Position numbers and translations under genes: made by a program
Shown: positions 21,347 through 29,820 of the stretch, in pieces
How positions within the stretch are numbered: the stretch's first letter is position 1
Layout of the letters: each line of letters starts with the position of its first letter
The notes under the pieces: model-generated
The model's input: only the letters and a program-made list of their open reading frames with translations
Database searches by the model: none
Told to the model about the DNA's origin: nothing
From: Tsukamurella sp. M9C
GTDB lineage: Bacteria > Actinomycetota > Actinomycetes > Mycobacteriales > Mycobacteriaceae
Reading direction: 5' to 3'
DNA length: 64,000 nucleotides
Assembly: GCF_020169415.1 (NCBI RefSeq)
Contig: NZ_JAIULG010000002.1
Location: 186,001 to 250,000, forward strand

Positions 21347-21952
21347 TCAGCGCCCCAGGGCGACCGCCACGCCGGCGCACGCGACGGCCCACAGCACCGA
21401 GACGAAGGTGCCGATGATGAACTGCTCCGCCGCGCCGGGGTGGCGCAGCTCGGGGTAGCGGGCGAGGCCCTTCGCGGCGACGATGACCGCGAGGCCGCCG
21501 CCGAAGTTCGCGAGCACGCACACCGCGATGGCGGCCCGCTCGAGGATGCCGATCGCCAGGCCGCCGCGCAGGGGTGACGCGGGCGCGGGCTCGTCCGCGG
21601 GGCCGCCACCCCCGGGCTCGTCGTCCGAAGGATCACCGTCGGCGGGCGGGCCCTCCGTGGGCGCGGTGTCGCCGTCGGGCTCGTCCTCGCCGGTCGCTCC
21701 GGCCAGCGTGAACGCGGCGGTGACCAGCGCGCTGCCGCCCGCCATCGCGGCGAGCACAGCGGCGACCCGCACCGCGGCGAGGCCGAAGCCGGTCGCCGCC
21801 GGGGCGGCGAGGGCGACGACGGCCGCCGCCCCGACGAGGACCGCCGGAACCGCGGCCCAGACCATTCCCGCCGGTCCGCGCGCGCCGCTTCGCGACGCGA
21901 GGACGCCGGCCACCGTCGCGGCGAGCAGCAGCGCGATCACGACGGCGATCAT
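21347..21952 (-). CDS. membrane protein partnered with SatD-like regulator
   Basis: The 201-residue protein has about five membrane helices: N-terminal IAVVIALLLAATVAGVLAS, then two in the first half and two in the second, split by an acidic low-complexity loop (about residues 88-125, GEDEPDGDTAPTEGPPADGD...). Its start overlaps the stop of the SatD-like gene (ATGA), so the two are translated together. No transporter family is recognised. It is probably the effector or sensor partner of the regulator. Confidence 0.65.
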   Translation of the reverse strand: MIAVVIALLLAATVAGVLASRSGARGPAGMVWAAVPAVLVGAAAVVALAAPAATGFGLAAVRVAAVLAAMAGGSALVTAAFTLAGATGEDEPDGDTAPTEGPPADGDPSDDEPGGGGPADEPAPASPLRGGLAIGILERAAIAVCVLANFGGGLAVIVAAKGLARYPELRHPGAAEQFIIGTFVSVLWAVACAGVAVALGR

Positions 21953-22548
21953 CGAGCCGCCCCTGCGCCGGGATCGGCCGCGGCCAGCAGTTCGACGGCG
22001 AGGGCGCGGCCCGCCGGCTCCACCGACCAGCCCGCCGCCGCCGCGCGCTGCGACGCCGCCTGCCGCGAGACGCCGAGCTCCGCCGCGGCCGCCGTGATCG
22101 ACATTCCCGTGTTCAGCAAGGCGGTCACCTCCTGTCCCTCCCGTGATCTACGGCCCACGATAAGGCCGAGCACCGACAGGATCGCCTCGGCGCGCGCCGC
22201 CGCGGCCCCGTCGTCGCCCCGGACCTGCAGCGGCACGGCCGTGCCCTTCGCGGCCTCGACCGCTTCGCGTGCCGCCTCGAAGGCGCGTCCGCGGCCCGCC
22301 CGGGTCTGCGCGGGGAGCGGCTGCTCCACGGGGCCGGCACCGATTCCGATGCTCCAGTGCCCGTCGGCGAGGAGCGCGAGGGCGGCGTCGACGGCTACTG
22401 CGGCGTCGTCGGTGACGGCCTGCAGTTCGTCGCCCGCCGTCCGGTCGGGTGCGCGGAGCCAGGCGAGGGGCGCCAAGAGGGCGCGCGCCGCCTCGACTCG
22501 GTCGGAGTCGGAGCGGCTGCCCCGTTGGTCGGCGGTGAGGACGAACAT
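21949..22548 (-). CDS. SatD-like DNA-binding regulator
   Basis: The 199-residue protein begins MFVLTADQRGSRSDSDRVEAARALL and contains AGDELQAV and HWSIGIGAGPVEQPLP, the layout of SatD-family proteins. A C-terminal helix-turn-helix (MSITAAAAELGVSRQAASQRAAAAGW) should bind DNA. Two copies of a GCAAGT/ACTTGC palindrome overlap its own promoter (22552-22569 and 22581-22598), so autorepression is likely. ATG 22548 is preceded by TACACT at -12 to -7 on the minus strand. Confidence 0.7.
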   Translation of the reverse strand: MFVLTADQRGSRSDSDRVEAARALLAPLAWLRAPDRTAGDELQAVTDDAAVAVDAALALLADGHWSIGIGAGPVEQPLPAQTRAGRGRAFEAAREAVEAAKGTAVPLQVRGDDGAAAARAEAILSVLGLIVGRRSREGQEVTALLNTGMSITAAAAELGVSRQAASQRAAAAGWSVEPAGRALAVELLAAADPGAGAAR

Positions 22549-22551
22549 GAC

Positions 22552-22569
22552 GCAAGTGTATGGACTTGC
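22552..22569 (-). promoter_or_regulatory. operator 1 over the SatD-like promoter
   Basis: GCAAGT-N6-ACTTGC with perfect 6-base arms. It covers -4 to -21 of the predicted leaderless start, so it contains the -10 hexamer TACACT (22560 to 22555 on the minus strand). The -35 TTGCGC lies at 22584 to 22579, with an 18-base spacer. Confidence 0.6.
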
Positions 22570-22580
22570 TAAGGTCTAGC

Positions 22581-22598
22581 GCAAGGTTTTTGACTTGC
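22581..22598 (-). promoter_or_regulatory. operator 2 over the SatD-like promoter
   Basis: GCAAGG-N6-ACTTGC has the same 6-6-6 layout as operator 1 with one changed base. It begins 29 bases after operator 1 begins, roughly three helical turns, and touches the -35 element. Confidence 0.55.
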
Positions 22599-22625
22599 CG
22601 GGCAGGCGGCTGCTGCTCGGGCGCC

Positions 22626-23786
22626 TCACGCGGCGAGCTCGGGATGGCGGAGCAGCGAGCCGCTGACGACGGCGCGGGCGAAGGTGCCGCGTGCCGCGGT
22701 GACCCACCCCGCCACCAGGCCGAGGAAGAAGACGACCGCGAGCACGGCGTATCCGGTGGCGCCGGTCGCCGCCGCCATCGCGCTGAAGCCGGTGGCGCAG
22801 GTCCCGACGGGGAAGGTGAAGGACCACCAGGTCAGGGCGTACGGCAGGCCGTCCGCCGTCCCCAGCGCGGTGCGGGCGGTGAGCACGAGCGCGACCGCGG
22901 TCCACATCAGGACGGCGACCGTGACGCTCCAGCCGTAGTCCGTGCCGAAGCGCTGCAGGCCGGCGGCCAGGTCGGGGCCCACGGCGAGGTGCGCGGTGGA
23001 GCCGAGCCCGTTCGCCGCGGTGATCGACTGCCCGAGCGGGCCGAGCACGATCCACGCGGTGGGGATCATCGCCGGCGCCCAGAGGGGGCCGCGAACCAGG
23101 CGGAGGAGCACTGCGGGGAGCACCACCAGCGAGGTGGCGAGAGTGAAGGCGAAACAGGCGTAGCTGAACCACAGCAGCGCGGTGCGCACAGCGCCCTCCG
23201 CCGCGTAGGGCAGCAGCACCGCACCGCCGGCGGCGGTGACCATGGGGGAGACGACGGGCATCAGCCAGCCCGCGAACGCGGCGTCCGAGCGGTAGTGGCC
23301 GCCGCGGACCATCAGCGCGGGGATCAGGAGGGCGAAGAACAGGCCGAGTGCTGTGCCGATCACCCACAGGGTGGTGCCCAGCGCGAGCGCGGCCGTCAAC
23401 CCGATCCAGTCGCGGCCGACGAGCACCGCCCCGATGCCGACGGTGAGGAACGCCATCGCCATGGCGCCGTAGAAGTTGCCGATCACGGGGTCGCGGTGGT
23501 GCCGGCGGGCGAACGCGGGGTACCGGATCCAGTGCGCGACGGTGCCGAAGGTCAGCACGGCGAGCAGGACCGCCGCCAGCACCCACACCGCGGCGGCCGC
23601 GGTGCGGAGGCCGGGCGCGTGGACGGGGAGACCCACTGCAGCGTTGGCGATGATGCCGGTGCCCATGACCGAGGCGAACCAGTTCGGCGTGAGGTTGGAG
23701 AACGCCTCCCACGGGCTGCGGAGGTCGCGCAACAGCCCGGACGGGGCGGGGCCGGCGGCGCGGTCGGCGGTGGTCATCGCGTGCAT
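22626..23786 (-). CDS. TDT-family (TehA/SLAC1-like) transporter
   Basis: The 386-residue protein is predicted to have ten membrane helices. The start of the domain, SPWEAFSNLTPNWFASVMGTGIIANAAVGLP, and DPVIGNFYGAMAMAFLTVGIGAVLVG are characteristic of the tellurite-resistance/dicarboxylate transporter family. Members move organic acids, sulfite, tellurite or anions. It is divergent from a LysR gene 70 bases away, which probably regulates it. ATG 23786 or 23777 could be the start. Confidence 0.8.
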   Translation of the reverse strand: MHAMTTADRAAGPAPSGLLRDLRSPWEAFSNLTPNWFASVMGTGIIANAAVGLPVHAPGLRTAAAAVWVLAAVLLAVLTFGTVAHWIRYPAFARRHHRDPVIGNFYGAMAMAFLTVGIGAVLVGRDWIGLTAALALGTTLWVIGTALGLFFALLIPALMVRGGHYRSDAAFAGWLMPVVSPMVTAAGGAVLLPYAAEGAVRTALLWFSYACFAFTLATSLVVLPAVLLRLVRGPLWAPAMIPTAWIVLGPLGQSITAANGLGSTAHLAVGPDLAAGLQRFGTDYGWSVTVAVLMWTAVALVLTARTALGTADGLPYALTWWSFTFPVGTCATGFSAMAAATGATGYAVLAVVFFLGLVAGWVTAARGTFARAVVSGSLLRHPELAA

Positions 23787-23843
23787 GAGACCACTCTGTT
23801 GCCCGATCGAGGCATCCAGAACCCACAGGGCACCTATTTACCC

Positions 23844-23858
23844 ATAGAATAAGGCTAT
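23844..23858. promoter_or_regulatory. LysR-type inverted repeat at the LysR start
   Basis: ATAG-N7-CTAT contains the LysR motif T-N11-A (T23845 to A23857) and overlaps both the -10 hexamer TAGAAT (23845-23850) and the start codon ATG 23857. The hexamer is at -12 to -7, a leaderless start. It would suit autorepression and control of the divergent transporter. Confidence 0.45.
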
Positions 23859-24786
23859 GGATATGCCGTCGGTGGAATCGCTGCGCCTGCTGGTGGCGGT
23901 TGCGGATCTGGGGTCGATCTCGGCCGCGGCGCGGGAGTGCTCGATCTCCCAGCCGAGCGCCAGCTCCCGCCTGCGCCACCTCGAGCGCCAGCTTCGGCTC
24001 GACCTGCTGGATCGCCGCACCCGGGGCGCCGAACTCACGCCCGAGGGCGCCGCGGTCACCGAGTGGGCGCGGTCGGTGGTGACCGCGATGTCGGCCCTGC
24101 AGACCGGCGCGGAGGCGCTGCGCTTCGACCACACCGTGCGGATCGCCTGCAGCCAGACCATCGCCGAGTACCTCATGCCGGCGTGGCTCGCCCGGCTGCG
24201 CGAGCACACCGACGAGCCCGTGCACCTCACCGTCGGCAATTCCGCCGCCGTGATCGCCGAGGTGCGCGGCCACGTCGCGGACCTGGGCTTCATCGAGGGC
24301 CCGACGGTGCCCGACGACCTCGCCTCGCGGACCGTCCGCACCGACCGGATGGTGCTGGTCGCCGCGCCGGGGGACCGTCTGTCCCGGCGGCGGGACGACC
24401 GCCCCGTGACCGCGGCGGAGCTCGCGGAACTGCCGCTGGTCACCCGCGAACCCGGGGCCGGCACCCGCGACGCGCTCGAGGCCGCGCTGCGGAGGGTGGG
24501 GCTCGAGTCGGACCCGCGATCCATCGCGCTCGGCACGAACGCCGCCGTGAAGATCATGGTCGCCGCGGGCGGCCGGGCCGCCGTGCTCAGCGAACTCGCG
24601 GTGAATGCGGAGCTGCGCGACGGCCGGCTCGTCGAGATCCCCACCGACGGCGTCGACCTGCATCGACGCCTGCGCGCGGTGCGGCGCAAGGACGCCGCAC
24701 CGCGCGAGGTGGTGGATACGTTGCTGGCGGTTGCTAGCGGGCGCGCCGCCGGAACGCCGAGAGCACGCCGAGGATCACCACGGTGA
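23857..24786 (+). CDS. LysR-family regulator
   Basis: The 309-residue protein has the N-terminal winged HTH (SLRLLVAVADLGSISAAARECSISQPSASSRLRHLERQLRLDLLDR) and a periplasmic-binding-like effector domain (VRIACSQTIAEYLMPAWLARL). It is divergent from the TDT transporter, the usual LysR arrangement. Its 3' end overlaps the convergent permease gene by 53 bases, and the last ten or so residues (AGTPRARRGSPR) are encoded in that overlap. Confidence 0.87.
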   Translation: MDMPSVESLRLLVAVADLGSISAAARECSISQPSASSRLRHLERQLRLDLLDRRTRGAELTPEGAAVTEWARSVVTAMSALQTGAEALRFDHTVRIACSQTIAEYLMPAWLARLREHTDEPVHLTVGNSAAVIAEVRGHVADLGFIEGPTVPDDLASRTVRTDRMVLVAAPGDRLSRRRDDRPVTAAELAELPLVTREPGAGTRDALEAALRRVGLESDPRSIALGTNAAVKIMVAAGGRAAVLSELAVNAELRDGRLVEIPTDGVDLHRRLRAVRRKDAAPREVVDTLLAVASGRAAGTPRARRGSPR

Positions 24787-25525
24787 CCAGTACGAGGAAC
24801 ATCGTGTTCGCGGCAGCGCCGAACAGGTCGCCGCGGTCCGACTGGGTGAACACCGTGACGGGCAGGGTCCGCCACGACGCCGGGTAGACCATGATCGTCG
24901 CGCCGAGCTCGCCCATGCACAGCGCCACCGACAGGCCCGCCGCGGCGGCGATCGACGGCAGCAGCAGCGGCAGGCGCACCGTCAGCAGCAGGCGCAGCGG
25001 CGACGCGCCGAGCGAGCCGCCCACCTTGTCCAGCATCGGATCCAGCTGCGAGACCGCCGCCGAGACCATCGAGTAGGCGAAGGCGAAGACCAGGATCGCC
25101 TGCACCAGGATCACGATCGACGGGGTGCCGCCCAGGACGATCGGCGGCGCCGAGAAGGCCACGAGCACGCCCAGGCCGACGACCACCGAGGGCACGGCGA
25201 CGGGCAGGTGGAAGAACGCGTCGATCGCGCCGCGGAGCCGCCCGGGCAGGCTCGGCACCGCCAGCGCCGCCCACGTCCCGGCCACCACCGCGAGCGCGGA
25301 GGCGAGGAGCGCGGTCTGCACCGAGACGCCGATGCTGGCGGCGTTCTCGGGCGTGAAGACGTCGGCGACGTGGTCGGTGGTCAGCGCGGACGGCAGCACC
25401 GAGGTCCAGCTCGCGCTGAACGCCGTGATCACCGTGACGGCGATCGGCGTGATCACCAAAGCCAGCAGGACGACGGCGAAGGCCGCCCAGACGGCGACGC
25501 GGGCCGCCGGGTTACGCACCAGCAT
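24734..25525 (-). CDS. phnV: ABC permease, phosphonate importer (PhnV-like)
   Basis: The 263-residue inner-membrane permease has about six helices and the EAA-type loop SLGASPLRLLLTVRLPLLLPSI. ATG 25525 overlaps the stop of the upstream permease (ATGA). The order binding protein, ATPase, permease, permease and the neighbouring phosphonate-type enzymes point to 2-aminoethylphosphonate or a close relative as substrate; sequence alone would also allow a spermidine/Fe3+-type importer. Confidence 0.78.
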   Translation of the reverse strand: MLVRNPAARVAVWAAFAVVLLALVITPIAVTVITAFSASWTSVLPSALTTDHVADVFTPENAASIGVSVQTALLASALAVVAGTWAALAVPSLPGRLRGAIDAFFHLPVAVPSVVVGLGVLVAFSAPPIVLGGTPSIVILVQAILVFAFAYSMVSAAVSQLDPMLDKVGGSLGASPLRLLLTVRLPLLLPSIAAAAGLSVALCMGELGATIMVYPASWRTLPVTVFTQSDRGDLFGAAANTMFLVLVTVVILGVLSAFRRRAR

Positions 25526-26385
25526 CAGCGGAGTCCCTTCTTCATGAGCAGGCGGTACGCGACGTACGCGCCGATGGAGATGAGCAGCTGCACCGTCGCG
25601 AGCACGGCCGCCGAGGCGAAGTCCTGCCCCACGATTGAGCGGGTGTAGATGAGCATCGGCACGGTGATGACGTCCTTGGCGCCGGTGAACAGCACGATCC
25701 CGAACTCGTTGAGCGTGAGCAGGAACGTGAGCGAGCCCGCGGCGGCCAGCGCCGGCAGCACCGCCGGCAGGATCACGCGGGCGATGATCCGCAGCGGTCC
25801 CGCGCCCAGCGACGACGCGACGTCGATCTGCACCGTCGGGAACTGGCCGAAGGCGGCGAGCATCGGCCGCACCACGAACGGCGTGTAGAAGGCGATCTCC
25901 GCGAGCACCACGCCCCACAGCGACGTGGTGAACGAGCCCGTCGGGACGCCGAGCGCCTGGGCCACGCCGACCGGGCCGAGCAGGACGCCCAGCGCGAGCG
26001 GGATGAGGAAGCTGGGGAACGAGACCACGACCTCGATCAGGCGCGAGACCGCCGCCGCGCCCGGGAAGGGCACGAAGGCCAGCACCAGCGCGAGGAAGGT
26101 GCCCGCGACGAGGCAGCCGGCCGTCGACAGGGCCGCGACCTTCACCGTCGTGCCCAGGGCGCTCAGTACGGCTCCGTCGGTGAGAGTGTCGCGCCAGGTC
26201 GCCAGGCCGGCGGGGCGCTCGGCCTTGTCGGTGAACGTGCGCGCGACGATCCCGACCAGCGGGTACACGACCGCGACGAGGATGAACGCGACCGGCGGCA
26301 GCACCCACACCCAGCGCGGCACCGCGAACGACGGGCCGGCGGGCGGGGCCGGGGGCGCGGGCGGCGCGTCCAGTACGACCGTCAC
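25525..26385 (-). CDS. phnU: ABC permease, phosphonate importer (PhnU-like)
   Basis: The 286-residue permease has a Pro-rich cytoplasmic N-terminus (VTVVLDAPPAPPAPPAG) and about six helices with the loop SSLGAGPLRIIARVILPAVLPAL. GTG 26385 overlaps the ATPase stop (GTGA). It is one half of the transmembrane pore with the PhnV-like protein. Confidence 0.78.
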   Translation of the reverse strand: MTVVLDAPPAPPAPPAGPSFAVPRWVWVLPPVAFILVAVVYPLVGIVARTFTDKAERPAGLATWRDTLTDGAVLSALGTTVKVAALSTAGCLVAGTFLALVLAFVPFPGAAAVSRLIEVVVSFPSFLIPLALGVLLGPVGVAQALGVPTGSFTTSLWGVVLAEIAFYTPFVVRPMLAAFGQFPTVQIDVASSLGAGPLRIIARVILPAVLPALAAAGSLTFLLTLNEFGIVLFTGAKDVITVPMLIYTRSIVGQDFASAAVLATVQLLISIGAYVAYRLLMKKGLR

Positions 26386-27464
26386 CGCGGCACCACCATC
26401 ACGTCGGCGGGGTCGACCTCTACCCACAGCGTCTCGGCCTTGAGCGGCGCCTCGGTGAGCACCGGCACGTCGACGCCGATCGTCTCGCCCGTCTCGGCGA
26501 CGCGCGCCGTCACGTGCCGGACCGCTCCGCGCCACTGCTCCTGCTCGACGGTCACCCGCAGACCGTTCGACGGTGCCGTCCGCGTGAACCGCCAGGCCCA
26601 CGGGCGGACCGCGAGGTGGTGGTCACCGTCGGGCAGCGGACGCGAAGTACGGAGCGCCCCGCCGGGCAGGACGTCGGCGCCGCCGAGGAAGGTCGCGGTG
26701 AACCGTGTCGGCGGGCGGTGGAACAGCTCCTCGGTGGTGCCGATCGCCTCGAGCCGGGCGTCGCGCATGATCGCGACCCGATCGGCCAGGGCGAGGGCCT
26801 CGCTCTGGTCGTGCGTCACGTAGACCATCGCGACGTCGGGCAGCTCGGCGCGCAGGCGCTGCAGCTCGCCGAGCATGTCCTTGCGCATGCCGGCGTCGAG
26901 GGCCGAGAGCGGCTCGTCGAGCAGCACGACGTTCGGCCGGGTGGCCAGCGCGCGGGCGATAGCGACGCGCTGCTGCTGGCCGCCGGACAGCTGCCGCGGC
27001 AGGCGATCCGCGTATTCGGCCATCCCCACCATGCCGAGCACCTCGGCGACGCGGGGAGCGATCTCCGACCGGTCGGCGCCGCGCGAGCGCAGGCCGAAGG
27101 CGACGTTCTTCGCGACCGTCATGTGCGGGAACAGGGCGTAGCTCTGCACCACGATGCCGATGCCGCGCTTGGCGGGGGACAGGCGCGTCACGTCGCGGCC
27201 GTCGATGGTCACGGTGCCCGCGGACACCTGTTCGAAGCCGGCGATCGCCTTGAGGGCGGTGGACTTTCCCGATCCCGACGGCCCCAGCAGCGCGACGGTC
27301 TCGCCGCGCGCGACCTCGAAACTGCAGTCCCGCAGGGCGACCGTGTCGCCGTAGGTGACGCTGACGCTCTCCATTCCGACCGCCACCGTGCGGCGGACCG
27401 TCCGATCCACGGCGTCGTCGTCGAGTCCCTTCGGTGCCCCGACGGTGCGCTTCGGCGCGGTCAC
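26382..27464 (-). CDS. phnT: ABC ATPase, phosphonate importer (PhnT-like)
   Basis: The 360-residue ATPase has Walker A LLGPSGSGKSTALKA, signature LSGGQQQRVAIARAL, Walker B NVVLLDEPLSALD and H-loop VYVTHDQSEALALADR. A C-terminal TOBE-like regulatory domain follows (LPDGDHHLAVRPWAWRF). The class is that of spermidine/Fe/2-AEP importers. GTG 27464 overlaps the binding-protein stop (GTGA). Confidence 0.85.
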   Translation of the reverse strand: MTAPKRTVGAPKGLDDDAVDRTVRRTVAVGMESVSVTYGDTVALRDCSFEVARGETVALLGPSGSGKSTALKAIAGFEQVSAGTVTIDGRDVTRLSPAKRGIGIVVQSYALFPHMTVAKNVAFGLRSRGADRSEIAPRVAEVLGMVGMAEYADRLPRQLSGGQQQRVAIARALATRPNVVLLDEPLSALDAGMRKDMLGELQRLRAELPDVAMVYVTHDQSEALALADRVAIMRDARLEAIGTTEELFHRPPTRFTATFLGGADVLPGGALRTSRPLPDGDHHLAVRPWAWRFTRTAPSNGLRVTVEQEQWRGAVRHVTARVAETGETIGVDVPVLTEAPLKAETLWVEVDPADVMVVPR

Positions 27465-28492
27465 TGACCCGTCGCCTTTTCATAGCTCTTGATGTCCGCG
27501 TCCAGCCCGCCGAGGACCTCGTCCCAGTTCGGGTACCAGATCTCGACGCCGTCGATCGCCTTCTGGAAGGCGTCCCACTGCGGGCCCGACGGGGTGACGT
27601 CGCTGCGGACCGGCGCGCCCCAGGCGCGGGCGGGAACGTTCTGCTGGACGTCCTTGGAGAGCAGGTGCTCCATGAGCTTCTTGCCGTTGGCCGCGTGGGG
27701 CGCCTTGTCGGCGAGGCCCATGTAGTACGGCAGCGGCAGCGTGGTGCGCTTGCCGTTGAAGGTGGGGTAGAAGACCTCGTAGGCGACCTTGTCGGCGGCG
27801 ATGGCGGCGAGCGCCATCTGGACGTCGGAGTTCGCGACGATCAGCTCGCCCTTGGACGTCTTCGGGCCGAGCTTGCCGGTGGACGTCGACGGGCCGACGT
27901 TGTTCGGCTGGAGGTCGGCGAGGTACTTCAGCGCGGCCTCCTTGCCCATCACGTGCTGCAGGAGGAGCAGGAGCGCGGTGCCGTCGCCCGCCTTGCCCGG
28001 CGTCGAGTACTGGATCTTCTGCGTGAACGCCGGGCCGGTGAACTCGGCCCAGTCGGCGGGCTTCGGCTGCGCGGCCGTGTTGCGGATCATCGCGAAGTAG
28101 TTGTTGACCACGGCGACGTAGGTGCCGTCGGCGGCCTTGAGCTGGGCGGGCACCGCGGAGGTGTCGACGTCCGACTTCGTCAACGAGCCCTGCTGCTGGG
28201 CCTGCTGGATGAACGGCGGCAGGGTGACGAGGACGTCGACCTGCGGGTTCGCCTTCTCCTTCTGGGCCCGGGAGACGACCTCACCCGAACCGGCCTCGAC
28301 GAGGGCGACCTTGACGCCGGTGTGCTTGGTGAAGTCCTCGAATTCGGCCTTGTACCAGTCGCCGAGGCCGTCGGCGCTGTAGACGGTGACGGTGTCCGAG
28401 GAACCGGTGCCGCCGCCGGTGCCGCCGCACGCGGCGACCGCGAAGACCGCGGCGACGGCCGTGATCGCGGAGAGGGATCGGGTGATGCGCAT
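27461..28492 (-). CDS. phnS: substrate-binding lipoprotein, phosphonate importer (PhnS-like)
   Basis: The 343-residue periplasmic binding lipoprotein has a signal peptide with lipobox AVAAC (Cys22). The mature domain starts SDTVTVYSADGLGDWYKAEFEDFTKHTGVKVALVEAGSGEVVSR, the pattern of the Fe3+/2-AEP extracellular-binding class, and contains STPGKAGDGTALLLLLQHVMG. It is the first gene of the PhnSTUV-like set. The FAD oxidoreductase ends 66 bases upstream and is read in the same direction. Confidence 0.82.
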   Translation of the reverse strand: MRITRSLSAITAVAAVFAVAACGGTGGGTGSSDTVTVYSADGLGDWYKAEFEDFTKHTGVKVALVEAGSGEVVSRAQKEKANPQVDVLVTLPPFIQQAQQQGSLTKSDVDTSAVPAQLKAADGTYVAVVNNYFAMIRNTAAQPKPADWAEFTGPAFTQKIQYSTPGKAGDGTALLLLLQHVMGKEAALKYLADLQPNNVGPSTSTGKLGPKTSKGELIVANSDVQMALAAIAADKVAYEVFYPTFNGKRTTLPLPYYMGLADKAPHAANGKKLMEHLLSKDVQQNVPARAWGAPVRSDVTPSGPQWDAFQKAIDGVEIWYPNWDEVLGGLDADIKSYEKATGQ

Positions 28493-28558
28493 GGGGGAGT
28501 GCCCTTCGTTCGAGTGGAGCGGAGGTGAGGTGGTGGTGAGACGAGGTGTTCGGTCGGG

Positions 28559-29665
28559 TCAGTTCGGGAAGTGCCGGCGGGCGAGGCCGTGGGCGATGGT
28601 CATGCCGACGCCGGAGGTCACGATGCGCACGCTGAGGCGCTCCTCCGGCTCGGCGACGAGGTAGGGGTGCAGGGGGCTGGAGGCGTAGACGCCCTGCCAG
28701 CGCTCGATGATGCGCAGCCGGTCGACGCCGAGGACGCGGGCGGTCTCGGCGCGGAGGGTCTCGGTGACGGCCTCGTCCAGGAAGGGCTCGACGGTGCGCT
28801 CGGTGTGGTGCGAGTCGCCGATGAGCAGGGTGCCGTCGGGGCGCTGGGTGAACATGACGTTCGCGTCGATGGCCAGCAGGTCGGGCCGGTCGGCCTCCAT
28901 CCGGGTGCGGAGCGCTGCGGCGCTGGTGGTCTCGGCGAACGCGGGGTAGCGCAGCAGCGAGGTCGCGGTGAGGACGGCGGGCGTGACGACCGCGCCGGGG
29001 TCGGCGGCGCGGGCCATCTGCAGGGCGCACCGCTCGACGCGGTGCTCCTCCGCAAGGTGGGGGTACAGGTGGTCGAGGTCGTGCCCGACGCAGACGATCA
29101 CCCGCTGCGCCGCGATGGGGCCGCGGCTGGTGTGGGCGCGGGTGCCGTCGAAGCCGAGGTAGGCGGTGCCGAACCGGACCTCGGCGCCGTCCTGCGCATC
29201 GACCCAGGCGGCCAGTCGCGCGACGGTGACCCGGGGGTCCACCCGCAGGTCCGCCAGGAGTGCGGCGCCGCCCACGACGTCGTCGGCGCCCCCGCCGGGA
29301 AGTTCGGAGCGGACCTCGTCGGCGGTGCGCAGTGCGACCTCACCGGGCCGGGCGGCGGCGAGTTCCTCGAGGACGGCGAGCTCGGTGGCGTGGCGGGCGA
29401 CCGCCAGGCCGCCGGTGGCGCGGGCACCGAGCCCGGCGCGGCCGTCCAGGTCGAGCCAGCGTTCGCGGGCGAGGTGTGCGAGCTCAGCGAGGTCGCCCGT
29501 CTGTCCGGTGACGCAGGCGTGGCCGAAGTTGCGGATCGAGGCGCCCACGGCGCGGCTGTCGCGCTCGACGACGGTGACCGTGAGGCCCCGATCGAGGGCC
29601 TCGACGGCGTGCGCCAGACCGACGACGCCGGCGCCGACGACGAGGACGTCCGTTGCGGTGTTCAT
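28559..29665 (-). CDS. FAD-dependent amine oxidoreductase of the phosphonate locus
   Basis: The 368-residue DAO-fold flavoprotein begins TDVLVVGAGVVGLAHAVEALDRG with GxGxxG at residues 11-16. It matches the FAD oxidoreductase clade found beside phosphonatase-like hydrolases and phosphonate transporters (TIGR03364, HpnW). That family is proposed to oxidatively deaminate an aminophosphonate such as an N-methylated or 1-hydroxylated 2-aminoethylphosphonate, giving the aldehyde for the hydrolase. No PhnW transaminase is present here, so this enzyme likely takes its place. Confidence 0.78.
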   Translation of the reverse strand: MNTATDVLVVGAGVVGLAHAVEALDRGLTVTVVERDSRAVGASIRNFGHACVTGQTGDLAELAHLARERWLDLDGRAGLGARATGGLAVARHATELAVLEELAAARPGEVALRTADEVRSELPGGGADDVVGGAALLADLRVDPRVTVARLAAWVDAQDGAEVRFGTAYLGFDGTRAHTSRGPIAAQRVIVCVGHDLDHLYPHLAEEHRVERCALQMARAADPGAVVTPAVLTATSLLRYPAFAETTSAAALRTRMEADRPDLLAIDANVMFTQRPDGTLLIGDSHHTERTVEPFLDEAVTETLRAETARVLGVDRLRIIERWQGVYASSPLHPYLVAEPEERLSVRIVTSGVGMTIAHGLARRHFPN

Positions 29666-29717
29666 GGCTCTCAGCGTGGCCTCCCGACGCCTCGCTTGGC
29701 AAGCCTGATCGGAGGAT

Positions 29718-29729
29718 GTCTATACAAGT
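29718..29729. promoter_or_regulatory. GntR operator half, left (GTCTATAC / TATACAAGT)
   Basis: GTCTATAC (29718-29725) fits the HutC-subfamily GntR consensus GTnTAnAC. TATACAAGT (29721-29729) is an exact inverted copy of ACTTGTATA at 29803-29811. It lies 53 bases upstream of the FAD oxidoreductase start. Confidence 0.5.
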
Positions 29730-29802
29730 TGGTTCGATGTACACCCAGGTAAGGCGGTCGTTCATCTGCCGTTCATCGTGCGTGCAGGTGAGCAACGCTT
29801 TC

Positions 29803-29813
29803 ACTTGTATACT
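29803..29813. promoter_or_regulatory. GntR operator half, right, over the gntR -10
   Basis: ACTTGTATA (29803-29811) is the inverted partner of TATACAAGT at 29721-29729. TATACT (29808-29813) forms the -10 hexamer at -13 to -8 of GTG 29821. Binding here would block the regulator gene, and together with the left site could control both divergent promoters. Confidence 0.5.
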
Positions 29814-29820
29814 CAATGAC

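Noticed and set aside
25525-26601. Longer start for the first phosphonate permease
   Set aside because: The extra N-terminal residues overlap the ATPase gene out of frame; GTG 26385 overlaps the ATPase stop in the usual GTGA manner.
29653-29820. Coding extension upstream of the GntR gene
   Set aside because: The frame is open, but HTH homology begins at GTG 29821 and the region holds the promoter and operator repeats.
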